DNA of 64,000 nucleotides from G965218495 sp965262785 (GCA_965262785.1 OZ253559.1:3410001-3474000); one strand, 5' to 3'; positions 1 through 10,331 are shown, counted from the stretch's first letter. The notes: generated by a model from the letters alone, not told the origin. Translations and numbers: made by a program.

Positions 1-1
1 C

Positions 2-397
2 TTTGATGCGCCAGAGCGCACCATATGCACGGTGGAGCGGCAAGCGACAGCTACGCCCTTGCAGTCGCTGGTACTGCTGAACGACCCGCAGTATGTGGAA
101 GCGGCCCGGGTCCTGGCGGAGCGACTCCTGGAGGACACAGTGCTGGATGATCATGCGCGCATCACGCGGGCATTCCGGCTCTTTACGTCTCGCCACCCAA
201 CAGACGAGGAACATGCCAGCCTAGTAGCGCTACTTGCTGCGCAGCGAGAAGCATTTGGCACGGCGCCGGACCGCGCTGCAAGCCTGGTGCGCGTAGGCAA
301 CCGGCGCCCAAAGGCGAAGGCCGAAAATGCCACGCTGGCTGCATGGACTGTGGTAGTCAGTACAATCATGAACCTGGATGAGGCCCAATACCGATGA
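2..397 (+). CDS. DUF1553 (PSD1) protein, C-terminal fragment cut by window edge
   Basis: The frame is open from base 2, so the true start lies before the window. The visible 131 residues are the end of a planctomycete-type PSD1/DUF1553 domain: the fragment reads FDAPERTICTVERQATATPL and then QSLVLLNDPQYVEAARVLA. This is the same terminal block seen in the full-length genes at 1861-4992 and 6414-8882. The family is exported and usually sits in proteins that begin with a cytochrome-c-like CxxCH domain; its biochemical role is not firmly known. The stop overlaps the next start as ATGA (394-397), so it is the first visible gene of the operon running to 13579. Confidence 0.85.
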   Translation, partial: FDAPERTICTVERQATATPLQSLVLLNDPQYVEAARVLAERLLEDTVLDDHARITRAFRLFTSRHPTDEEHASLVALLAAQREAFGTAPDRAASLVRVGNRRPKAKAENATLAAWTVVVSTIMNLDEAQYR

Positions 398-1857
398 AGG
401 AGCTGACGGACCCCTGGTACGAGTGCGGTTGTCAGATGAACCGCCGCCATTTCTTTTCACGCCTCAGCATGGGGATTGGAGGCGCAGCGCTGGCCACGCT
501 GATGGGGTGCGCTACGCGCCCTGACGCCGCGCGCAGCGCCCTAGGGGGCATCCTGGATCGGCCGCACATCGCACCCCGGGCGCGTCGCGTAATCTACCTC
601 TTCCAAAGCGGCGGGCCATCGCAGCTGGAGCTGTTTGACTACAAGCCGACACTGGCGGGACGACGAGGAGAGGACCTGCCAACCTCGGTCCGGATGGGGC
701 AGCGCCTGACCGGCATGACGGCCTACCAGAAGACGCTGCCGCTGGCTCCCACCATCTACCCATTTCAACAGCACGGACAAAGCCGCGCATGGCTCAGTGA
801 CCTGCTTCCACATACCGCGAAGATTGCAGACGAGCTCTGCATCATCCGCTCGATGTATACGGAGGCCATCAACCACGACCCGGCGATCACGTTTTTCCAG
901 ACGGGGTCTCAGCAACCCGGCCGGCCCAGCATGGGCGCCTGGCTCAGCTACGGGCTCGGAAGCACCAACGAAAACCTGCCCTCCTTCTGTGTACTCCTCT
1001 CGCGCGGCCTGCAGCGCCCGCAGCCGATTTACTCTCGCCTGTGGGGCAACGGCTTTCTGGCCGCACTGCACCAGGGCGTGCAGTTCCGGCCGGGCGGGGA
1101 TCCGGTCCTATACCTGAACAACCCGCCGGGCCTGGACGCCACAGACCGGCGTCGTATGCTGCGCCACCTCACCGAGCTGAACAACCTGCAAACCGCAGCT
1201 GCCGGAGCATCGCATATCGAGTCGCGTGTTGCCCAGTATGAGATGGCGTACCGGATGCAGACATCTGTGCCTTCGGTGACCGATCTCTCGGACGAACCCG
1301 AATCCACCTTTGAGCTCTATGGCGAGGCCGCCCGAACCCCTGGGACCTATGCCGCAAACTGCTTGCTGGCCCGACGTCTGGCAGAGCGCGATGTGCGCTT
1401 CGTTCAGCTGTACCACATGGGATGGGACCAGCATGGCAACTTGCCAAACGACATCGCGCTGCAATGCAAAGACACCGACCGCGCCTCGGCGGCCCTGGTG
1501 ACCGACCTCAAGAGGCGCGGCCTGCTGGATGACACCCTGGTGATCTGGGGTGGCGAATTTGGACGCACAAACTACAGTCAGGGCGCCCTTACGGAAACAA
1601 ACTACGGACGCGACCACCACCCCCGATGCTTTACCGTGTGGATGGCAGGTGGTGGCATCAAACGCGGACTTACCTACGGCAAGACCGACGACTTGGGATA
1701 CAACATCGTGGAGAATCCGGTCCATGTCCATGACTTCCAGGCCACGGTGCTATATCTGCTGGGCATTGAGCACGAACGCCTGACGTACAAGCACCAGGGC
1801 CGCCGATACCGTCTCACGGATGTCCACGGCAACGTAGTCCATGACCTTCTCGCGTAG
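394..1857 (+). CDS. DUF1501 family protein, Tat-exported
   Basis: A 487-residue DUF1501 protein (a sulfatase/alkaline-phosphatase-like fold family of unproven reaction). A twin-arginine signal NRRHFFSRL begins near residue 16 and is followed by a hydrophobic stretch ending at MGCA, so it is probably exported folded and could be lipid-anchored. Family landmarks are IYLFQSGGPSQLELFDYKP, the block around INHDPAITFFQTGSQ, WGGEFGRTNYSQG and GRDHHPRCFTVWMAGGG. The start overlaps the previous stop by 4 bp, and a GTG-started DUF1553 gene follows 3 bp after the stop. DUF1501 and DUF1553 proteins are known to be encoded as pairs. An internal ATG just before NRRHFF (residue 15, 436) is an alternative start. 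Confidence 0.9.
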   Translation: MKELTDPWYECGCQMNRRHFFSRLSMGIGGAALATLMGCATRPDAARSALGGILDRPHIAPRARRVIYLFQSGGPSQLELFDYKPTLAGRRGEDLPTSVRMGQRLTGMTAYQKTLPLAPTIYPFQQHGQSRAWLSDLLPHTAKIADELCIIRSMYTEAINHDPAITFFQTGSQQPGRPSMGAWLSYGLGSTNENLPSFCVLLSRGLQRPQPIYSRLWGNGFLAALHQGVQFRPGGDPVLYLNNPPGLDATDRRRMLRHLTELNNLQTAAAGASHIESRVAQYEMAYRMQTSVPSVTDLSDEPESTFELYGEAARTPGTYAANCLLARRLAERDVRFVQLYHMGWDQHGNLPNDIALQCKDTDRASAALVTDLKRRGLLDDTLVIWGGEFGRTNYSQGALTETNYGRDHHPRCFTVWMAGGGIKRGLTYGKTDDLGYNIVENPVHVHDFQATVLYLLGIEHERLTYKHQGRRYRLTDVHGNVVHDLLA

Positions 1858-1860
1858 GGG

Positions 1861-4800
1861 GTGCTGAAGGCGACCACATATCTGCTGGTGGCAGCCTGTG
1901 TCCTGACGCAGGGATGCCGTGGACCCGGGCAGGCAGAGCAGGCTTTGCCCGATGTCGTAGACTACAACTTTCACGTCAAGCCCATCTTGTCGGATCGGTG
2001 TTACGCGTGCCATGGCCCCGACGAAAACGCTCGCAAGGCCAGCCTGGAGCTCCACCAGGAGTCCGGCACCAAAGAAGAGGTACTGGAGTCCGGCGGCCAC
2101 GCCATCGTGGAGGGCAGCCTCCGCAAGAGCAAGCTCTACCGCCGCGTCTCGGCCGATAATCCGGATGAGCGCATGCCACCGGCGGAATCAAACCTTTCGC
2201 TTACGCCCCATGAGGTAGCCCTGCTCGGCCGCTGGATTGAGCAAGGTGCCCAGTGGAAGCCGCACTGGGCATTCATCACTCCAGAAGAGCCGCCGCTGCC
2301 CACAGTGGACAATGATGCGTGGCCGAAGAACGGAATTGATCACTTTGTTATGGCTCGTCTGGATCACGAAGGCCTCACGCCAAGCCCACAGGCTGGCAAA
2401 GAAACCCTGATCCGACGCGTGACCTTGGACCTGACGGGACTGCCGCCTACGCTCGAGGAAATTGATGCCTTTCTGGCAGATACCGGCCCAGGCGCTTATG
2501 AGCGCGTGATAGACCGCCTCCTCGCGTCTGAAGCCTATGGCGAACATATGGCCGCGGAGTGGTTGGATATCGCCCGGTACGCCGACACGCACGGCTACCA
2601 AAACGACCGTGAGCGGCACATGTGGCCATGGCGCGACTGGGTGATCGATGCGCTGAACACCAACATGCCGTTTGACGAGTTTAGCACCTGGCAGCTGGCA
2701 GGGGATCTCTTGCCGAATGCTACGCGTGATCAGCAGCTGGCAACCGCCTTCAACCGCAACCACCGGCAGACAAATGAGGGCGGCAGCATTGAAGAAGAGT
2801 TCCGCACCGAATACGTAGCGGACCGAACCAACACCGTTGGCACCGCCTTCCTGGGACTTACCATGGAGTGCGCCCGCTGCCACGACCACAAGTACGATCC
2901 TATATCGCAAAGGGACTATTACAGCTTGTTCAGCTTCTTCAACAACGTTGACGAGTCCGGGCAGACTTCGCACTTCACGCAAGCCGTGCCGGTTCCTGCG
3001 CTCCTGTTGCCGGATGATGAAACCGATGCGCAGATCAGCGCCCTGGCGACTGAGGTTGCCGCACATGAGACCTTGGTCCGCGGTGCGGCTCAAGCTTTTC
3101 AGCCTGCCTTTGAGGAATGGCTATCACGCGGCGCACCGCTGGATCCCGTACCGGCAGCCACCCTTGCCTACGACTTTGATGAACTCCGTGACCAGACGAC
3201 CCCGGCGCTCCACGGACCGGCAGGCAAAACGGTCTTTGAGCCTACCGTCGTGGAAGGGCGCTTCGGGCAGGCGCTGTCCTTCGATGGGGAAAGCGGCATC
3301 AACCTTGAAGGCGTCGGCCTCTTTGCCCGCAACGATCCCTTCACTCTGAGCTTCTGGATCAAGGCTGCCGAAGAGAATGCCACATGTGTCCTGGTGCACC
3401 GCACGCAAGCCGCCCTTGATGCCGGTAGCCGAGGCTATGAGCTGACTCTACTGGAGGGCCGGCTGGTCGCGCAACTCGCTCACATGTGGCCTGAAAATGC
3501 CATTCGCATCGTAGCAGACGACCCCGTACCAGCCATGGAGTGGGTGCATGTTGCGATGACCTACGATGGCTCCAGTAAAGCGGGCGGCCTGCGCCTCTAT
3601 ATGGACGGGGAGCGCATAGGTTCAGCCGTGGTGCGTGACAACCTGTACGCGCCTATCCTGTACGAAAACCTGCCGGTCCCCGTGACGGTGGCGTACCGGT
3701 TTCGGGACACAGGCTTCAAAGATGGCGCCATCGACGCGTTGCGCATATTCGACAGTGAGCTCACCGCCCCGGACATCAGTCGCTTGGCCGGTGAAGTTGC
3801 TGCTGCTGACGAGGAATCCCTGCGGGAGTACTTTCTGGCGCGCCATGCCCCTGAATATCAACGCGCACAGCAGGCGCTGAAGTCCGCTCGATCGCAGCTC
3901 AACAAAGCAATGGCGGACGCACCCCAAATCATGGTTATGCGTGAGATGGGCATGGATCGCCGCGCGCATGTCCTCAGGCGTGGACAGTATGATGCAAAAG
4001 GTGAAGCAGTCCAGCCCGGTCCCCCAGAGGCCATCCTTCCCTGGCAAGATGGTTTGCCCAGGAACCGCTATGGGCTGGCGCAGTGGCTTTTCAGCCTACA
4101 AAATCCGCTCACAGCGCGCGTAGCGGTCAACCGATTTTGGCAGCGGTATTTTGGCAGGGGCCTCGTGGCAACGCCGGAAGATTTTGGCAATCAGGGCGCC
4201 CTCCCATCACATCCCCTGCTGCTTGACTATTTGGCCACCACGTTCATGCAGAGCGGGTGGGACATGAAGGACCTTCACCGGCACATCGTGACTTCCAGCA
4301 CCTACCGGCAGGACTCCGGAGCCAGTCGTGCGGTCTTGGAGCGCGACCCAACAAACACGCTGCTTGCGCGAGGGCCACGGCTACGCCTGTCGGCCGAGAT
4401 GATTCGTGACCATGCGCTGGCCGCTGGCGGGCTACTGGACCGCACCGTGGGCGGCCCGAGCGTGAAGCCCTACCAGCCAGAGGGACTCTGGGAGGAAAAG
4501 TCGGGTCTTCGCTATCAGACCGGAACCGGCAGCGACCTGTACCGCCGGAGCCTCTATACCTTCTTCAAGCGCACCTCGCCGCCCCCTTCGCTGATCACGT
4601 TTGATATGCCTACGCGGGCCCAGTGTGTTATGCGGCGCCAGCGTACTACCACCCCCATGCAGGCACTGGTGCTGCTTAACGACCCCCAATACATAGAGGC
4701 CGCGCGCCACATCGCACAGCGTGCCTTGGCCGCACCTTCGCTGCAGGATCAGATCACACGTGCCTTCCGCCTGGTGATGAGCCGGCAGCCTGATTCGCAG

Positions 4801-4992
4801 GAATTGCAAGTGCTCAAGACACTCTACGAGGAACAGCACGCGCATTTTGCAGCCAACGGGACTGCCGCGCAGCAGCTCTTGGCGACGGGCGATTCCGATT
4901 GGGACCCGCGCCTGGAGCACACGAGCCTGGCCGCCTTCACAATGCTTTCCAGCGCACTCCTATCTTACGACGAAGCAGTAATCAAGTACTGA
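1861..4992 (+). CDS. PSCyt1-DUF1549-LamG-DUF1553 exported cytochrome-like protein
   Basis: 1043 residues from a GTG start 3 bp after the preceding stop. An N-terminal hydrophobic segment with a Cys at 19 suggests export, possibly as a lipoprotein, though the lipobox (LTQGC) is not canonical. A single haem-binding motif C47-Y-A-C50-H51 lies in a PSCyt1 domain. DUF1549 follows (about 130-370, with the ARCHDHKYDPISQ block), then a concanavalin/LamG-like insert (about 430-640, with LSFWIKAA and MTYDGSSKAGGLRLYMDG), and DUF1553 to the end (NRFWQRYFGRGLVATPEDFG, MQALVLLNDPQYIEAAR). The LamG insert suggests carbohydrate binding. The sister gene at 6414 lacks it; the one at 51407 has it. The stop overlaps the next start (TGATG). 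Confidence 0.9.
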   Translation: MLKATTYLLVAACVLTQGCRGPGQAEQALPDVVDYNFHVKPILSDRCYACHGPDENARKASLELHQESGTKEEVLESGGHAIVEGSLRKSKLYRRVSADNPDERMPPAESNLSLTPHEVALLGRWIEQGAQWKPHWAFITPEEPPLPTVDNDAWPKNGIDHFVMARLDHEGLTPSPQAGKETLIRRVTLDLTGLPPTLEEIDAFLADTGPGAYERVIDRLLASEAYGEHMAAEWLDIARYADTHGYQNDRERHMWPWRDWVIDALNTNMPFDEFSTWQLAGDLLPNATRDQQLATAFNRNHRQTNEGGSIEEEFRTEYVADRTNTVGTAFLGLTMECARCHDHKYDPISQRDYYSLFSFFNNVDESGQTSHFTQAVPVPALLLPDDETDAQISALATEVAAHETLVRGAAQAFQPAFEEWLSRGAPLDPVPAATLAYDFDELRDQTTPALHGPAGKTVFEPTVVEGRFGQALSFDGESGINLEGVGLFARNDPFTLSFWIKAAEENATCVLVHRTQAALDAGSRGYELTLLEGRLVAQLAHMWPENAIRIVADDPVPAMEWVHVAMTYDGSSKAGGLRLYMDGERIGSAVVRDNLYAPILYENLPVPVTVAYRFRDTGFKDGAIDALRIFDSELTAPDISRLAGEVAAADEESLREYFLARHAPEYQRAQQALKSARSQLNKAMADAPQIMVMREMGMDRRAHVLRRGQYDAKGEAVQPGPPEAILPWQDGLPRNRYGLAQWLFSLQNPLTARVAVNRFWQRYFGRGLVATPEDFGNQGALPSHPLLLDYLATTFMQSGWDMKDLHRHIVTSSTYRQDSGASRAVLERDPTNTLLARGPRLRLSAEMIRDHALAAGGLLDRTVGGPSVKPYQPEGLWEEKSGLRYQTGTGSDLYRRSLYTFFKRTSPPPSLITFDMPTRAQCVMRRQRTTTPMQALVLLNDPQYIEAARHIAQRALAAPSLQDQITRAFRLVMSRQPDSQELQVLKTLYEEQHAHFAANGTAAQQLLATGDSDWDPRLEHTSLAAFTMLSSALLSYDEAVIKY

Positions 4993-6398
4993 TGCACGAG
5001 TGTCACAACTATAGGTCAATCACCTCCAGGAGGGAATTTTTGGGGAGGCTGGGGCTCGGCTTGGGCGGTGTAGCCCTCTCTTCGATGGTTGCGATGGCGC
5101 CTGCCCCCGGTCCCGCGTCCCGTGCCAAGCGCATCATCTACCTCTTCCAGAGCGGCGGTCCCTCGCAGTTTGAGCTGTTTGACTACAAGCCCCTGGTAAA
5201 CCAGATGCATGGCCAAGAGCTGCCGGACTCCGTGCGCAAGGGCCAAAGGCTGACAGGGATGACCGGCTTCCAGAATTCGTTACCGCTGGCCAGGTCGCAC
5301 TTCGAGTTCGCGCAACAGGGCGACAGTGGAGCATGGGTGAGCGAACTCATGCCACACACCGCCCGCATCGCAGATGAGCTGTGCTTCATCAAGTCGATGC
5401 ACACCGAGGCGATCAACCATGACCCCGCGATCACGTTTTTCCTGACAGGATCCCAGATCGCCGGGCGCCCGTCTATGGGGTCCTGGCTCAGCTATGGCCT
5501 CGGCTCCGAAAATGATAACCTCCCCGCCTTTTGCGTCCTTATCACGAAAGACAAGTCTGGCCAGCCCCTCTATGCCCGACTGTGGGGCAACGGCTTTCTT
5601 CCGTCGCTGCACCAGGGTGTGCAGTTCAGATCTGGCAGAGATCCCGTGCTGTACCTGAACAACCCCGCCGGGGTATCGGACCAGAGCCGCCGCATGATGC
5701 TCAGCAGGCTACGTGAGCTCCATGAGCTTAAAGTGCAGGAGCCTGCCTTTCAGGAAATCGAGTCACGCATCGCCCAGTACGAGATGGCATATCGGATGCA
5801 GACTTCGGTACCGGAAGTGATGGACCTCGCCAATGAGCCGGACCATATTTTTGACCTCTACGGGGATGACGCGAGAGAGCCGGGGACCTTTGCCGCGAAC
5901 TGCCTCTTGGCCCGGCGCCTCGCAGAGCGCGGGGTGCGCTTCATTCAGCTGTTCCACCAAGGATGGGATCACCATGGTGGACTGCCGGTGGGCATCCGGC
6001 AGCAGTGCAAAGAGACCGACCAACCTTCCGCCGCGCTGGTGCTTGACCTCAAGCAGCGAGGCATGCTTGAAGACACGCTCGTCGTCTGGGGCGGAGAATT
6101 CGGGCGCACCAACTACTGTCAGGGTCGCCTGACATCCGAGGACTACGGGCGCGATCATCACCCGCGCAGCTTCACGCTGTGGATGGCCGGCGGCGGCATC
6201 AAAGCAGGGCTGAGCTATGGCCAAACTGATGACTTCGGGTACAACATCGTGAGCGATCCCGTCCACGTGCATGACCTGCAGGCCACGCTGCTGCATGTCC
6301 TGGGCATTAACCACGAAAAGCTCACCTTTAAGCACCAAGGACGCCGATATCGCCTGACGGATGTGCACGGCAAACTTGTGAACTCGCTGCTAGCGTAA
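4992..6398 (+). CDS. DUF1501 family protein, Tat-exported
   Basis: 468 residues from the ATG that overlaps the previous stop (TGATG at 4990-4994). A longer frame opens 93 bp upstream inside the neighbour, but the overlap start is favoured because it places a twin-arginine motif (SRREFLGRLGLGLGG) 15 residues from the N terminus. It shares the DUF1501 core with the 394 gene: IYLFQSGGPSQFELFDYKP, the INHDPAITFFLTGSQ block, WGGEFGRTNYCQG and GRDHHPRSFTLWMAGGG. By eye it resembles the genes at 394 and 49682 more than the more divergent copy at 8879. Likely a periplasmic partner of the flanking DUF1553 proteins; reaction unknown. Confidence 0.9.
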   Translation: MHECHNYRSITSRREFLGRLGLGLGGVALSSMVAMAPAPGPASRAKRIIYLFQSGGPSQFELFDYKPLVNQMHGQELPDSVRKGQRLTGMTGFQNSLPLARSHFEFAQQGDSGAWVSELMPHTARIADELCFIKSMHTEAINHDPAITFFLTGSQIAGRPSMGSWLSYGLGSENDNLPAFCVLITKDKSGQPLYARLWGNGFLPSLHQGVQFRSGRDPVLYLNNPAGVSDQSRRMMLSRLRELHELKVQEPAFQEIESRIAQYEMAYRMQTSVPEVMDLANEPDHIFDLYGDDAREPGTFAANCLLARRLAERGVRFIQLFHQGWDHHGGLPVGIRQQCKETDQPSAALVLDLKQRGMLEDTLVVWGGEFGRTNYCQGRLTSEDYGRDHHPRSFTLWMAGGGIKAGLSYGQTDDFGYNIVSDPVHVHDLQATLLHVLGINHEKLTFKHQGRRYRLTDVHGKLVNSLLA

Positions 6399-6413
6399 CG
6401 GTTGGAATTGCGC

Positions 6414-8882
6414 ATGTATCGTCCTTTTCTGATACTCCTACTGGTTGCAGGCCTCGGCACGGGCTGCGCCCAAAGCCCCGAGGTGGACTTTAACGCGGAC
6501 ATCCGTCCGATCCTTAACGAACGCTGTGTGGCCTGCCATGGCGGGATTCGCCGCCAAGGGGACCTCAACCTGCTGTTTCGCTCGGAAGCGATGGCAGAGG
6601 CCGAGTCTGGACTGCATGCGGTAGTGCCGGGCAAGCCGTCGGAAAGCGAGCTCATGCGCCGCGTAAGCCATGCCGACCCGGAGCAGCGCATGCCGCAAGA
6701 AGGAGAAGCGCTGAACGGGGAGGAAATTCGCCAGCTGCGTCAGTGGATCAAGGATGGTGCACCCTGGGATGCCCACTGGGCGTATGTCGCCCCGGAAAGG
6801 CCTAAGCTGCCAGCCGTGCAGCAAAGCGACTGGCCACTGCATGACCTGGATCGCTACATCCTGGCACGGCTGGAGGCGGAAGGCTTTGTCCCTTCGCCGC
6901 GGGCGGAATGCCCGACCCTGGTGCGCCGCGTGACGCTGGACCTTACGGGACTGGCACCTACGCCTGATGACGTCGCGGCCGTCTGCGAAGGCGATACCAC
7001 CTATGAAGTCTATGTTGACCAGCTGCTTGCGTCACCCCACTACGGTGAGCGATGGGCTGCGATGTGGTTAGACTTGGCGCGCTATGCCGACTCCAAAGGC
7101 TACGAGAAGGATATAGGCCGCACCATATGGAGATACAGGGACTGGGTCGTAGACGCATTTAACGCCGACATGCCCTTTGATCAGTTTACCGTTGAGCAAC
7201 TGGCTGGAGACCTCTTGCCTGCGCCTACCGAAGACCAGCTCATCGCCACGGCCTTCAACCGGAATACGATGACCAACACGGAGGGCGGCACCGATGACGA
7301 AGAGTTTCGTGTGGCCGCAGTCGTGGACCGCGTCAACACGACGTGGGAAGTATGGCAAGGCACCTCGTTTGGGTGCGTGCAGTGCCATGGCCACCCATAT
7401 GATCCCTTCCGACACAAAGAGTACTACCAATTCTTCGCCTACTTCAACAACACGGTCGATCGGGACTACGACGACGAGTACCCTACCCTGCCTCTTTTTG
7501 CCGAAGATGCTGCAGCAGAGGGCGCCGCATTGTTTGAGGAGTGGGAGCAGATTGAGCAGGAGATCCTGCGCCTGGCGGTCGAAGACTCTATCGCACAAGC
7601 CCGTCGTGAATGGGAGTCGCAGCTGGATAGGCCTGAGGTCATTGGCCAGGTGCGCAACATGTTGCAGAACGAAGTTCGGCGCGTAGCCTTAACGCCAGAG
7701 GCCGATCGAGACGCAGCTCAGCAAACGCTGATTGCGTCGGTCTATGCCGGAATCAGCCCTGATGAGCGCCTAGGCGCGCTGCGCAAGCGTCGGAGCGCGG
7801 TCCGCAAGGCCATCAGCGATCTCGGCCCACTGCAGACACCGATTATGCGCGAACTGCCATCCCGGCAGCAGCGCCTGACGCATGTCTTTGAGCGCGGCAG
7901 CTTCCTCGCCCGTAGGGAAGAGGTTACCGCAGGCACGCCCCTGGCACTGCCGCCAGTGGAGGAAGATGCTCCGCGCAACCGGCTGGGCATGGCCGAGTGG
8001 CTCGTCAGCACCGAGAACCCCCTTACCGCACGCGTCACAGTGAATCGCTTCTGGGAGCAGCTTTTTGGCTCTGGTATCGTGGCGTCACTGGAGGACTTTG
8101 GCACGCAAGGCGATGCACCGTCGCATCCATTGCTTTTGGACCACCTCGCGGTGACCTTCCAGGAAGACTATGCCTGGAGCACGAAGCGCCTTCTGCGCAC
8201 GCTGGTCACCTCCGCGACTTACCAGCAGTCCTCACACATAACGCCCGAACTGCAGGCGGCCGATCCATACAACAGACTCCTGGCACGGGGACCGCGGTTT
8301 CGACTTACCGCAGAACAGATTCGCGACCAGGCGCTGCTAGTCAGCGGTCTGTTGAGCACTACCATGCACGGTCCGCCGGTGATGCCACCACAGCCGGAGG
8401 GCTTGTGGAATAACCCGTACGACGGCAGGCGATGGGTCACTAGCGAAGGCGAAGACCGCTATCGGCGTGCGCTGTACACGTACTGGCGGCGCACAATTCC
8501 GTATCCGTCCATGATTACATTCGACAGCCCGTCACGCGAATTTTGCCTCTCCAGGCGACTTCGTACAAACACGCCACTACAGGCGCTGGTTGGACTCAAC
8601 GACCCGGTCTATGTAGAAGCCGCGCAGGCCCTGGCACGGCGTATGGCTCAGCGCGGAAACGGTTCGCGTGGCCAACTTGCAGCGGGGTATGCGCTAGCGC
8701 TCGGGCGAGAGCCGCAGGCGGCTGCGCTTGAAGAACTGGCTACACTCTATGAAGAAGCGCTGGCCCACTATGAGGCCAGTTCGGAGGATGCACAGGCGAT
8801 GGGTGGCACGGCGGAGCAAGCGGCCTTGGCTGTCGCTGCCAGCGCGATTTTGAACCTCGACAGCTTTATAATGAAGGAATGA
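6414..8882 (+). CDS. PSCyt1-DUF1549-DUF1553 exported cytochrome-like protein (no LamG)
   Basis: 822 residues from ATG 6414. An in-frame TTG at 6402 is a weaker start, and the ATG gives a clean signal peptide, MYRPFLILLLVAGLGTGC. The CxxCH haem motif is C38-V-A-C41-H42. DUF1549 follows with TAFNRNTMTNTEGGTDDEEF and CVQCHGHPYDPF, which adds a second CxxCH-like motif in the position occupied by CARCHDH in the sister genes. A charged helical linker replaces the LamG insert of the 1861 gene. DUF1553 ends the protein (NRFWEQLFGSGIVASLEDFG, LQALVGLNDPVYVEAAQ). The stop overlaps the next start (ATGA). The gap after the preceding DUF1501 gene is 15 bp. Confidence 0.9.
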   Translation: MYRPFLILLLVAGLGTGCAQSPEVDFNADIRPILNERCVACHGGIRRQGDLNLLFRSEAMAEAESGLHAVVPGKPSESELMRRVSHADPEQRMPQEGEALNGEEIRQLRQWIKDGAPWDAHWAYVAPERPKLPAVQQSDWPLHDLDRYILARLEAEGFVPSPRAECPTLVRRVTLDLTGLAPTPDDVAAVCEGDTTYEVYVDQLLASPHYGERWAAMWLDLARYADSKGYEKDIGRTIWRYRDWVVDAFNADMPFDQFTVEQLAGDLLPAPTEDQLIATAFNRNTMTNTEGGTDDEEFRVAAVVDRVNTTWEVWQGTSFGCVQCHGHPYDPFRHKEYYQFFAYFNNTVDRDYDDEYPTLPLFAEDAAAEGAALFEEWEQIEQEILRLAVEDSIAQARREWESQLDRPEVIGQVRNMLQNEVRRVALTPEADRDAAQQTLIASVYAGISPDERLGALRKRRSAVRKAISDLGPLQTPIMRELPSRQQRLTHVFERGSFLARREEVTAGTPLALPPVEEDAPRNRLGMAEWLVSTENPLTARVTVNRFWEQLFGSGIVASLEDFGTQGDAPSHPLLLDHLAVTFQEDYAWSTKRLLRTLVTSATYQQSSHITPELQAADPYNRLLARGPRFRLTAEQIRDQALLVSGLLSTTMHGPPVMPPQPEGLWNNPYDGRRWVTSEGEDRYRRALYTYWRRTIPYPSMITFDSPSREFCLSRRLRTNTPLQALVGLNDPVYVEAAQALARRMAQRGNGSRGQLAAGYALALGREPQAAALEELATLYEEALAHYEASSEDAQAMGGTAEQAALAVAASAILNLDSFIMKE

Positions 8883-10327
8883 ATGTATTCCAGGAAGCCC
8901 GGCACGCCCACCTTGGGAATGTGACGCGGCGCCATTTTTTGCGTACCGCTGGCACGGGCCTGGGCGCTATCGCGCTGGCGTCCATGGGCGTAAAGCCCGC
9001 GCTAGGAGATCCATTGGCACCCAAGCGGCCCCACTTCGCGCCCCGCGCCAAGCGTGTCATCTTCCTGCATATGGCGGGCGGACCCTCGTCATTGGAACTC
9101 TTTGACTACAAACCGGATCTTGTTCGCCTTGACGGGGAACTGTGCCCCGACTCGCTGCTCGAAGGTAAACGCTTTGCATTCATCCGTGGCGTACCCAAGA
9201 TGCTTGGCCCGCAGGCCACGTTCGGGCAGCATGGCAAATCCGGCGCGTGGGTATCCAATCACCTACCGCACTTGGCGCAAGTAGTGGACCAAGTGGCCTT
9301 CTTGAAGGCCATGCATACCGACGAATTCAACCATGCGCCGGCGCAGCTCTTGGTGCATACCGGCAGCCCGCGCCTCGGGCGACCCAGCATGGGCGCCTGG
9401 GCCACGTACGGTCTCGGCACCGAAAACGAAAACCTGCCCGCATTCGTCGTACTGCTTTCCGGAGGGGCCGCACCGGATGCGGGCGCCAGCGTGTACGGTA
9501 GCGGCTTCCTGCCCACGGTATACCAGGGCGTACAGTGCAGGTCCGAAGGCGATCCGGTGTTGTTCTTGAATGACCCCGCAGGCATGCCGCGCAACCTGCG
9601 CAAGGCCTCGATTCAGGCGATAAACCGCATCAATGCGCAACAGCATCAGGAGGTCGGCGATCCCGAAATTCTGACGCGAATCGCCCAATACGAGATGGCC
9701 TTTCGCATGCAGACTTCCGTACCTGAAGCGATGGACATCGGGCAGGAGCCGGACTATATCCACCAGATGTACGGAACCCGGCCGGGCGAAACCGCCTTCA
9801 GCAACAACTGCCTGCTGGCCCGCCGCCTTGTGGAGCGCGGAGTGCGGTTTATTCAGCTCTTCCACTGGGGCTGGGACTCACACGGTGCTGGTGCGAGCGA
9901 GGCACTCAACGATGGCTTCCTGAAACGCTGCAAGGAAACGGACCGCCCAGTGGCCGCGCTCATTTTAGACCTTGAGCAGCGCGGTTTGCTTGACGACACG
10001 CTCATAGTCTGGGGCGGAGAATTTGGGCGCACGCCGATGCTGGAAAACCGAAGCGGCAGTGACAACCCGTTCGTAGGGCGGGATCATCACAGTGATGCTT
10101 ATACGATGTGGATGGCCGGTGGCGGGGTCAGGGGCGGCATCACGCACGGCAAGACCGATCCCATCGGCTATAGCGGCGTGAGCGGGCGCGTGCATATACA
10201 CGACCTGCAGGCCACCATCCTGCATCTGCTGGGATTTGATCATCGGCGGCTCACCTATGCGTTTCAGGGCCGTGACTTTCGTTTGACGGATGTGCACGGC
10301 GAAGTCGTGCACCAAGTGCTTGCCTGA
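8879..10327 (+). CDS. DUF1501 family protein, Tat-exported (divergent copy)
   Basis: 482 residues starting in a 4-bp ATGA overlap with the preceding DUF1553 gene. The signal VTRRHFLRTAGTGLGAIALA carries the twin arginine and a hydrophobic core ending ALG. The core reads IFLHMAGGPSSLELFDYKP, then NHAPAQLLVHTGSPRLGRPS, WGGEFGRTPMLENRSGSDN and GRDHHSDAYTMWMAGGG. It differs from the other three DUF1501 proteins in the window at the metal-site-like blocks: NHAPAQL instead of NHDPAIT, and TPML instead of TNYS. It may therefore act on a different substrate. Followed after 4 bp by the DUF2231-cytochrome-LRR gene. Confidence 0.9.
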   Translation: MNVFQEARHAHLGNVTRRHFLRTAGTGLGAIALASMGVKPALGDPLAPKRPHFAPRAKRVIFLHMAGGPSSLELFDYKPDLVRLDGELCPDSLLEGKRFAFIRGVPKMLGPQATFGQHGKSGAWVSNHLPHLAQVVDQVAFLKAMHTDEFNHAPAQLLVHTGSPRLGRPSMGAWATYGLGTENENLPAFVVLLSGGAAPDAGASVYGSGFLPTVYQGVQCRSEGDPVLFLNDPAGMPRNLRKASIQAINRINAQQHQEVGDPEILTRIAQYEMAFRMQTSVPEAMDIGQEPDYIHQMYGTRPGETAFSNNCLLARRLVERGVRFIQLFHWGWDSHGAGASEALNDGFLKRCKETDRPVAALILDLEQRGLLDDTLIVWGGEFGRTPMLENRSGSDNPFVGRDHHSDAYTMWMAGGGVRGGITHGKTDPIGYSGVSGRVHIHDLQATILHLLGFDHRRLTYAFQGRDFRLTDVHGEVVHQVLA

Positions 10328-10331
10328 TACT

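Noticed and set aside
2188..3093. 301-codon minus-strand open frame
   Set aside because: Antisense shadow of the DUF1549 region at 1861-4992.
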